From the NCBI GenBank assembly GCA_043803805.1, contig JAZDJP010000129.1:1-6984 (forward strand): a DNA stretch of 6,984 bases. Direction: 5' to 3'. The notes beneath the pieces are model-generated. The model ran no database searches. It had not been told where the DNA came from and was given only the letters and a program-made list of their open reading frames with translations. Source of the stretch: JAZDJP01 sp043803805. Its GTDB lineage: Bacteria; Planctomycetota; JAZDJP01. Positions within the stretch are counted from its first letter, which is position 1. Every line of letters starts with the position of its first letter. The translations under genes were made by a program, and so were the position numbers. Positions 1 to 3,964 of this stretch are shown piece by piece.

Positions 1-1
1 G

Positions 2-64
2 ATCCCTGTCATCCTGCCGGAGAAAGTTAAACGCACCATGCCTGCGGAAGGTTTCATCGAGTAA
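2..64 (+). CDS. 3' end of an unidentified gene (partial)
   Basis: An open frame enters from the left edge and ends at TAA 62-64, giving 20 residues that finish in PAEGFIE. The other + frames close sooner, and a control region follows, so this may be the tail of an upstream gene. The piece is too short to recognise a family, and an open frame of this length can arise by chance. Confidence 0.3.
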   Translation: MPVILPEKVKRTMPAEGFIE

Positions 65-134
65 CCGGCACTGGATTGTGGTCGGCGGCATGAGAATTGT
101 CCTTCCTGTAAAGGGTTACTGTACCGCGGCAGGT

Positions 135-151
135 CGGACAAGTAGTGTCCG
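135..151. promoter_or_regulatory. Operator-like palindrome, box 1
   Basis: Perfect inverted repeat CGGACA-AGTAG-TGTCCG, preceded by GGT so that it reads GGTCGGACA. It is one of four copies in the window. Its centre lies 55 bp, about five helical turns, upstream of the centre of box 2. A -10-like TAATTT (161-166) follows 9 bp after the box. The spacing and symmetry suggest a dimeric regulator; the regulator itself is not in the window. Confidence 0.6.
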
Positions 152-189
152 TGCGAAAAATAATTTGTGGAAAACGATTTTTTAGCGGT

Positions 190-206
190 CGGACATTATT
201 TGTCTA
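190..206. promoter_or_regulatory. Operator-like palindrome, box 2
   Basis: CGGACA-TTATT-TGTCTA. The left half is perfect and the right half departs from TGTCCG at the last two bases. The flank GGT is shared with boxes 1 and 3. The box ends 11 bp before the TATAAT at 218-223, so it covers the place where a -35 element would sit. A bound protein could block polymerase there or replace the missing -35. Confidence 0.55.
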
Positions 207-223
207 TTCGGTAGGGGTATAAT
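200..223 (+). promoter_or_regulatory. Promoter upstream of the 116-residue hypothetical gene
   Basis: A perfect -10 hexamer TATAAT lies at 218-223. No good -35 lies 17 bp upstream; position 195-200 reads ATTATT. Instead TTGTCT (200-205), the right half of box 2, lies 12 bp before the -10. Transcription would begin near 230 and leave a leader of about 30 nt before the start codon at 259. Confidence 0.5.
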
Positions 224-258
224 GGCTTGGTGTCAGATGTGATGTGAGGGTATGAACG

Positions 259-609
259 ATGCAAGACTCCGTTGCCTTTCCCGATGAGTTGCAGAAGTTT
301 GTTGATGCCGCACCATGGACGTTTGCCAAAACCTATGCGCCCACCTGGCCGCATGAATATATTGTTCGCGACCGCGTTGACGAAAACCTGTTTGTTCAAC
401 TGGTCCGGCACATTCGCGCCCATGGATACGAGGGGAAATTTTATCGGAAAAGCATTACCTACTACGATGAGGGTGGACTGGTTTATTGGACAATGGGGGC
501 ACCGATCGAGGAAACGATCATTGTCAACCGGTGCAAGAAAGAGAACTCGTATGAGTGCCGGCTGCAAAGGGGTACGTTGCCAGAGTCAAAGAGCATTTTG
601 GGTGAATGA
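259..609 (+). CDS. Conserved hypothetical protein, 116 aa
   Basis: A small soluble protein rich in aromatic and charged residues, with no signal peptide or membrane segment. Distinctive stretches are APWTFAKTYAPTWPHEYIVR (residues 18-37), HIRAHGYEGKFYRK (51-64), VYWTMGAP (75-82) and ETIIVNRCKKE (85-95). From memory these resemble a family of small conserved bacterial proteins of about this length with no assigned function, so the gene looks complete. The ATG at 259 is chosen because TGAGGG (245-250) lies 8 nt upstream; the ATG at 252 is in another frame. It follows the TATAAT promoter and box 2. An HNH endonuclease gene comes next after 98 bp with its own promoter. The conserved acidic and aromatic residues could suit an enzyme or an antitoxin-like partner, but nothing visible decides between them. 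Confidence 0.85.
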   Translation: MQDSVAFPDELQKFVDAAPWTFAKTYAPTWPHEYIVRDRVDENLFVQLVRHIRAHGYEGKFYRKSITYYDEGGLVYWTMGAPIEETIIVNRCKKENSYECRLQRGTLPESKSILGE

Positions 610-629
610 ATCAGCGCAAATAGCACGTG

Positions 630-658
630 TTGACAGTCGTTTTTGGCGGAGGTAGCAT
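630..658 (+). promoter_or_regulatory. Sigma70-type promoter for the HNH gene
   Basis: Perfect TTGACA (630-635), then 17 bp, then TAGCAT (653-658). Both hexamers and the spacing fit the sigma70 consensus well. Transcription would start near 665 and leave a leader of about 43 nt. Unlike the other promoters here it carries no CGGACA palindrome, so the HNH gene is probably controlled separately. Confidence 0.55.
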
Positions 659-707
659 GCAGGTGTTGTTATCCGGATGCGCATGAATGTATTCGTTCGC
701 ATGAAAG

Positions 708-1466
708 ATGAAAGACCGAGAATACAAAGTCGATGATTATGTGACGGCGTTCCAGCGCATTGCCATCGCGCCTCATCACCTCCGCATGCTTCAGGCACAC
801 TACCATGCGCCTGATCGCACACTTACGGCAACGCAAATGGCCAAGACTATGGGGTATGACGGCTTTGGCGTGGCGAATCTGCATTACGGGAAACTGGGAC
901 GAGTTGTGGGAACCACCTTGGGTTGGAACCCGTTGCCAACAATCCTTGTCGGCGTGCTGGCCGAATTTAAAAAGCCACAGCGTGAATGGCACTGGATCAT
1001 GCGCCCGACTGTCGTCGGGGCATTGGAACAACTCGGTTGGGTTAAAGGCGATCATGCTGGAATTCCCGAAGAAGTTGAAGTGACGGCACTCCTCTACGAG
1101 GGTGTTGTCAGAAGGATCGCCGTCAACGCCTACGAGCGGAGCAGTGCGGCAAGGGAGAGTTGCATCCTTCACTACGGATGCCGCTGCACGGCGTGCGGAC
1201 TGGCACTTGCGGAGAAGTACGGAGAGGTCGCGCAAGGATTGATCCACGTTCACCACCTTCGTCAATTGGCAAAGGTCAACGCGGAATACCGCGTTGACCC
1301 GGTTGCGGATTTGCGCCCGGTCTGCCCCACATGCCATGCCGTCATTCACAGCCGAATACCAGCCTTCACGATTGAGGAAGTCAAGGCGATGATCGAAAGC
1401 CCAAAGAAGAGTGCGAGCCAAGCCTCGGAGGTTACGGCTCGTAAACTCGTCGAACCTCAAAGATAG
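708..1466 (+). CDS. HNH endonuclease, McrA-like
   Basis: A protein of 252 residues with a C-terminal HNH nuclease domain. Zinc-binding pairs are C160-x2-C163 and C206-x2-C209. The betabetaalpha-metal core is seen as IHVHH (179-183, H182/H183), then DLRPVCPTCHAVIH (201-214, with H210 and H214). The conserved N of the CPNCH form is T208 here, a substitution I believe occurs in this subgroup. Residues 10-75, including MLQAHYHAPDRTLTATQMAK, form an N-terminal helical domain that I recall from other HNH proteins; it probably recognises DNA or modified bases. A role as a modification-dependent (type IV-like) restriction nuclease is inferred. A TGA at 702-704 in the same frame forces the start to 708, where the ribosome site is weak (GAAAG). 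The promoter at 630-658 lies directly upstream, and a metallophosphoesterase gene follows after 40 bp. Confidence 0.85.
   Translation: MKDREYKVDDYVTAFQRIAIAPHHLRMLQAHYHAPDRTLTATQMAKTMGYDGFGVANLHYGKLGRVVGTTLGWNPLPTILVGVLAEFKKPQREWHWIMRPTVVGALEQLGWVKGDHAGIPEEVEVTALLYEGVVRRIAVNAYERSSAARESCILHYGCRCTACGLALAEKYGEVAQGLIHVHHLRQLAKVNAEYRVDPVADLRPVCPTCHAVIHSRIPAFTIEEVKAMIESPKKSASQASEVTARKLVEPQR
1274..1299. repeat. Perfect 11-bp inverted repeat inside the HNH gene
   Basis: GGTCAACGCGG, then AATA, then CCGCGTTGACC. It encodes residues around K189 to P198, between the VHH and the CPTCH parts of the nuclease domain. There is no T-run after it, so it is not an intrinsic terminator. It could form an mRNA hairpin, a protein-binding site, or be a chance result of codon choice. 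Confidence 0.5.
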
Positions 1467-1506
1467 CGCTGTTGTGCTGATTCGATGAAGGGTATTCGTG
1501 TAAAAA

Positions 1507-2043
1507 ATGCGACTACTGATCATAGCGGACATAGATGGCTTCCATTGGGAACACGGAGACGGAGAAGCCGACGTCGTCCTATCGTGTGGGGATGTATCCG
1601 ACCAGGTCATCCTGGAGGCTGCACGGGCGTATGCGTGCACCCACATTTTTGCAGTCAAAGGCAATCACGACACGAATGCCCCTTTCGCGGAACCGATCGT
1701 GGACTTGCATCTCCGCGTTTGCGAGCAGGGGGGCATCCGTTTTGGCGGCATTAACGGATCGTGGCGGTACAAACCACGCGGGCATTTCCTCTACGATCAG
1801 GAAGAAGTTCAAGGATTCCTCGGTGCTTTCCCGCCCGTTCATGTGTTTTTGTCGCATAATTCCCCACGGCGAATTCATGATCAGGAGGATGAGGTGCATT
1901 TCGGATTCGACGGCCTCAATGTCTACATCCAAAGGGCAAGGCCAAGGGTCGTGATCCACGGACACCAGCATGTGAACAAGGAAACCCGGATCGAAGAAGC
2001 GAACATCATCGGGGTATATGGGCACAGACTGATCGAAATCTGA
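1507..2043 (+). CDS. Calcineurin-like metallophosphoesterase, 178 aa
   Basis: A small single-domain phosphoesterase that would hydrolyse a phosphomonoester or phosphodiester with a two-metal centre; the substrate is unknown. Motifs appear in the family order: IADIDG (6-11), SCGDV (26-30, G28-D29), KGNHD (51-55), SHNSP (116-120) and HGHQH (151-155). In motif I the usual D-x-H is D8-I-D10, so one metal ligand is changed from His to Asp. I believe this is typical of a subfamily of small phosphoesterases that keeps long stretches such as GGINGSWRYKPRGHFLY (80-96). No signal peptide is present, so it should be cytoplasmic. TAA at 1501-1503 fixes the start at 1507. The nearest AAGGG (1488-1492) is 14 nt upstream, so translation may be weak or coupled to the HNH gene, which ends 40 bp earlier and probably shares the transcript. 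Confidence 0.88.
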   Translation: MRLLIIADIDGFHWEHGDGEADVVLSCGDVSDQVILEAARAYACTHIFAVKGNHDTNAPFAEPIVDLHLRVCEQGGIRFGGINGSWRYKPRGHFLYDQEEVQGFLGAFPPVHVFLSHNSPRRIHDQEDEVHFGFDGLNVYIQRARPRVVIHGHQHVNKETRIEEANIIGVYGHRLIEI

Positions 2044-2085
2044 AAAAGAGTGCGAACTTTCCGAATTTAACAACCTCTTGGAGGT

Positions 2086-2102
2086 CGGACGCCATTTGTC
2101 CG
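2086..2102. promoter_or_regulatory. Operator-like palindrome, box 3
   Basis: CGGACG-CCATT-TGTCCG, one mismatch from the perfect palindrome, again with GGT on its left. It lies 43 bp after the phosphoesterase stop codon and 10 bp before a -10-like TAGACT, so it should control the leader RNA and the zinc-ribbon gene. Confidence 0.6.
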
Positions 2103-2118
2103 ATCAGCAGGGTAGACT
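2096..2118 (+). promoter_or_regulatory. Promoter of the leader RNA
   Basis: TTGTCC (2096-2101, part of box 3) is followed after 11 bp by TAGACT (2113-2118) as the -10. There is no consensus -35 at the normal distance. The same arrangement of TTGTC followed by a -10 starting 17-18 bp later occurs at boxes 2 and 4. Transcription would begin near 2125. Confidence 0.4.
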
Positions 2119-2124
2119 GTGTTT

Positions 2125-2305
2125 GATTGAAGCGCCGATTTGATCCCGTGGCGGCACGACGGTAGGTGCCGGACGGGACCGGTCCCATGCGGGCCGGGTC
2201 GCAGCTTGCGGGCGCGTTAGAAATACGGCTAAAGCGCGGAACCAGGGTCTCATGGAGTCTTTCCCCCTGCCCGGCTTTAGCCAAGCCGTGGCGGGGGATT
2301 TTTTT
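2125..2305 (+). ncRNA. Structured leader RNA or small RNA with attenuator-like folding
   Basis: About 180 nt between the box 3 promoter and the zinc-ribbon gene. It codes for nothing recognisable and is rich in complementary segments. Segment 1 (2213-2220, CGCGTTAG) pairs with CTAA-AG-CGCG (2229-2238). Segment 2 (2227-2235, GGCTAAAGC) can instead pair perfectly over 9 bp with segment 3 (2274-2282, GCTTTAGCC). Segment 3 otherwise lies in the terminator hairpin 2263-2297. A small hairpin CGCA-GCT-TGCG (2200-2210) and a 12-bp palindrome GGGACCGGTCCC (2175-2186) lie upstream. I recognise no known riboswitch core. It may be a cis-acting leader that decides read-through into the gene at 2321, or a free small RNA. 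The start is inferred from the -10 and is approximate. Confidence 0.5.
2263..2305 (+). terminator. Strong intrinsic terminator with an alternative antiterminator pairing
   Basis: Stem CCCCC, bulged T, GCC, CGGCTT (2263-2277); loop TAGCC (2278-2282); return strand AAGCCG, bulged T, GGC, GGGGG (2283-2297). That gives 14 base pairs with one bulge on each side, then A and seven T (2299-2305). It ends directly before the ribosome site AGGGGAG (2306-2312) of the next gene. It therefore either ends a small RNA or attenuates the gene at 2321. Confidence 0.75.
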
Positions 2306-2320
2306 AGGGGAGCGTGACCC

Positions 2321-2941
2321 ATGGGAAAACTCGTTTCGCGCGGGTACGAACCATCTCCTGAGGAATTGCTGCGATTGCGTCGGGAAGACGGCCTGTTCCG
2401 GGAAAATTTCCGGCTCATCCTGTCCCGGCAGGAGGAAATCCTTGCCCGGTCGGATTATTTTTACTGCACGTTTGGGAGCGCGTGGCTGTCCATCGCATAC
2501 ATCGGGCCGGGCGGGACGATTCCCCTTGGAGCGTTGCTATTGCTCTGGCGGTGGGGGCAGCTGATTGAAAAATGCCCGTCCTGCGGCGGGAAGGTCTACA
2601 TCGCGGTCGCCGGGGGAAGCCCGCTTTCCGGGAGCCACAACTGCCACGGGGTTTGCGCCGGGTGCGGCAATGCCTGGAACGGCCGTGTCGGTTGCTGGAT
2701 GGATGTCTGGTTGCCGATCACCAAGTTGCTCAATCGCCTCCGGTGTAGGAAACCCGGCCTGCATATTGGCCCTGATCGCTCGATTCATTTTGCGGGAGCG
2801 AAGGTTGTGGATGCGGAGGGGGAGGATGTTTCGGACGGCCTGCCGGAATTCCCTATCCCTCCGTGCTTGGACGGGCCGGTGGCGGGGCTGGAAACCGTCA
2901 TCACCGCCTTGAAAGCGATGGAGAAGGGAGAAAATCCATGA
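2321..2941 (+). CDS. Zinc-ribbon protein with a hydrophobic segment, 206 aa, unknown function
   Basis: I do not recognise a named family. Residues 1-45 are charged and helical. Residues 49-78 hold a hydrophobic stretch broken by glycine and proline (WLSIAYIGPGGTIPLGALLL), which may be a membrane or buried segment. Next comes a zinc ribbon: CPSC (C85, C88) and CAGC (C112, C115), with C108 and H109 between them, around PLSGSHNCHG (101-110). Residues 145-206 are a polar tail. The knuckles suggest metal binding for structure or nucleic-acid contact. The ATG at 2321 follows AGGGGAG (2306-2312) by 8 nt and stands 15 nt after the T-run of the intrinsic terminator, so expression probably depends on read-through of the structured leader. 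It ends in CCATGA, overlapping the ATG of a possible 37-residue ORF. Base composition and codon use look like those of the GC-rich genes downstream. Confidence 0.8.
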   Translation: MGKLVSRGYEPSPEELLRLRREDGLFRENFRLILSRQEEILARSDYFYCTFGSAWLSIAYIGPGGTIPLGALLLLWRWGQLIEKCPSCGGKVYIAVAGGSPLSGSHNCHGVCAGCGNAWNGRVGCWMDVWLPITKLLNRLRCRKPGLHIGPDRSIHFAGAKVVDAEGEDVSDGLPEFPIPPCLDGPVAGLETVITALKAMEKGENP

Positions 2942-3051
2942 AATCGAGAATTCTCCCCGGGCATTATCGGTTTATTGTGAACGACTTGCGACGATTCCAA
3001 AATTCGGGGAGGCCTCGGACACGACTTGTCCGTCCAAGGGTTGTATCTTAA
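2938..3051 (+). CDS. Possible small ORF, 37 aa
   Basis: The ATG overlaps the stop of the zinc-ribbon gene as ATGA (2938-2941), and GAGAAGGGAG (2921-2930) lies 7 nt upstream, a good ribosome site. The peptide starts MKSRILPGHYRF and is strongly basic, with many Arg. Its 3' part runs through operator box 4 and the -10 of the next promoter, which argues against strong selection on the protein. It may be a translationally coupled small protein or a chance ORF. Confidence 0.25.
   Translation: MKSRILPGHYRFIVNDLRRFQNSGRPRTRLVRPRVVS
3016..3032. promoter_or_regulatory. Operator-like palindrome, box 4
   Basis: Perfect inverted repeat CGGACA-CGACT-TGTCCG. The left flank is CCT rather than the GGT seen at the other boxes. 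It stands 11 bp before TATCTT and should govern the protease operon that begins at 3108. Confidence 0.62.
3026..3049 (+). promoter_or_regulatory. Promoter of the ClpP/AAA+/metallopeptidase operon
   Basis: TTGTCC (3026-3031, within box 4), 12 bp, then TATCTT (3044-3049). This matches the layout at the TATAAT promoter near box 2. A transcript starting near 3056 would have a leader of about 50 nt before the first gene at 3108. No consensus -35 is present. Confidence 0.4.
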
Positions 3052-3107
3052 AGAAAGAAGGCGACGGTGATTTCTCGCGGGGCAGACGGAGTTGAGGAGA
3101 TTGTGAC

Positions 3108-3311
3108 ATGACGACGCCGTTCACGGATCTGATGGATGTATTGGAGGATGATCTTCCCTCCGACACCCCGCATCCCGGAAGAAGCGGCGTATGGGTTCAT
3201 CGGGATGCGGATCAAAATTGGGTGGCCGTAACGGATCGCGGCGACATGATCGCCACCGCGCCCACCACCCAGGCGTTGTGTATTCGCTTGAAACGGTTGT
3301 GGATCGTTTGA
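3108..3311 (+). CDS. Small hypothetical protein, 67 aa, first gene of the protease operon
   Basis: An acidic first half (DLMDVLEDDLPSD, residues 7-19) is followed by a compact segment GVWVHRDADQNWVAVTDRGD (27-46) and then MIATAPTTQALCIRLKRLW (47-65). The second half reads like a short beta-sheet domain with a final helix, ending in a basic, hydrophobic tail. No catalytic motif, signal peptide or cysteine pair is visible. GAGGAG (3094-3099) lies 8 nt before the ATG. The ClpP-like gene follows after 27 bp. Its place at the head of the operon suggests an adaptor, a regulator or a substrate of the protease, but this is inference only. Confidence 0.7.
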   Translation: MTTPFTDLMDVLEDDLPSDTPHPGRSGVWVHRDADQNWVAVTDRGDMIATAPTTQALCIRLKRLWIV

Positions 3312-3323
3312 GTTGTCATACAC

Positions 3324-3333
3324 AAAGGAGGTG
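3324..3333 (+). promoter_or_regulatory. Near-perfect ribosome binding site of the ClpP-like gene
   Basis: AAAGGAGGTG matches the anti-Shine-Dalgarno of 16S rRNA over ten bases; its GGAGG ends 7 nt before the ATG at 3339. This is the strongest such site in the window and predicts high translation of the peptidase relative to its neighbours. Confidence 0.75.
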
Positions 3334-3338
3334 CGACC

Positions 3339-3959
3339 ATGGCCAAGGTCACGACGGAACACGAGACGCAAAAAGAGGAAACGGGGGTGCATTACCTGTT
3401 CGGCCCGGTGGACACGGGGAAGGCCCAGGCCGTCTGCGAGCACATCATCAAGGCGAACGTGGAAAGCGACGTTCCCCACATCCAACTCATCATCAACTCC
3501 CCGGGCGGAAGCGTGGACGCCGGCTTCGCCATCATTGACATCATGGAATGGTCGCGCCTGCCCGTCTACACCACCGGCATCGGGATGATCGCTTCCATGG
3601 GGCTGTTGATTTTCATGGCGGGGGAAAAGGGGCACCGGGTCGTCACCCCGCGCACGAGCATCCTTTCCCATCGGTTCTCCGCGTGGGCCGTCGGCAACCA
3701 CTCCGAACTCGTGGCCGGGCGGAAGGAGCAGGATCTCGTCCACTGTCGCATCGTGAACCACTACCTCCAGCACACGAACCTCAAGACGGAGGCGGACCTG
3801 ACGCGGACCATCCTGCGGGATGTGGACACCTGGCTTACGCTGGAGGAGGCGGTCCGGCATGGCATCGCGGACATCGTCCAGCCCGATCGGAAGCGTCCCT
3901 ACCCGGACGTCGTCACCCGGGACCTCGCCCGGACCCTCGCGTCCGAGAAGGAGGGATGA
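3339..3959 (+). CDS. ClpP-type serine peptidase (divergent Clp proteolytic subunit)
   Basis: A protein of 206 residues, the usual ClpP length. The family core is present: INSPGGSVDAG (52-62), GMIASMG (82-88) with nucleophile S86, ILSHRFS (108-114) with H111, and RDVDTWLTLEEAVRHGIAD (160-178), where D163 aligns with the catalytic Asp of E. coli ClpP. The Ser-to-His spacing of 25 equals that of E. coli ClpP. It should form a barrel-shaped peptidase that needs a AAA+ partner to unfold substrates. There is no obvious propeptide. It differs from the housekeeping enzyme in its N-terminus and in a Trp/His-rich helix after H111 (WAVGNHSELVAGRKEQD, 116-132). It lies between a 67-residue gene and a AAA+ ATPase gene, not next to clpX or tig, so it is probably a specialised paralogue. 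Its stop overlaps the first possible start of the ATPase gene (ATGA at 3956-3959). The start is set by AAAGGAGGTG. Confidence 0.92.
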   Translation: MAKVTTEHETQKEETGVHYLFGPVDTGKAQAVCEHIIKANVESDVPHIQLIINSPGGSVDAGFAIIDIMEWSRLPVYTTGIGMIASMGLLIFMAGEKGHRVVTPRTSILSHRFSAWAVGNHSELVAGRKEQDLVHCRIVNHYLQHTNLKTEADLTRTILRDVDTWLTLEEAVRHGIADIVQPDRKRPYPDVVTRDLARTLASEKEG

Positions 3960-3964
3960 CCATG
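3946..3964 (+). promoter_or_regulatory. Ribosome site deciding the AAA+ start
   Basis: AGAAGGAGG (3946-3954) lies only 1 nt before the ATG at 3956 but 7 nt before the ATG at 3962 in the same frame. The second start is therefore preferred. The site lies inside the last codons of the ClpP-like gene, so the two genes are probably translationally coupled. Confidence 0.6.

Noticed and set aside
669..1664. Long open frame on the - strand opposite the HNH gene.
   Set aside because: The + strand frame has clear HNH motifs, a promoter and a fixed start. The - strand translation shows no recognisable domain.
2175..2186. GGGACCGGTCCC, a perfect 12-bp palindrome in the leader.
   Set aside because: It may be a protein site or fold within the RNA, but as a single copy in GC-rich DNA it does not support a separate feature.
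2166..2564. A + strand open frame across the leader and into the zinc-ribbon gene.
   Set aside because: It crosses a strong terminator and reads the zinc-ribbon gene in the wrong frame. No ribosome site is apparent.
3548..3955. An upstream extension of the AAA+ reading frame to an ATG at 3548.
   Set aside because: This stretch is the +2 shadow of the ClpP-like gene; its translation is low-complexity Gly/Arg/His and lacks a family signature. The good ribosome site lies 7 nt before the ATG at 3962.
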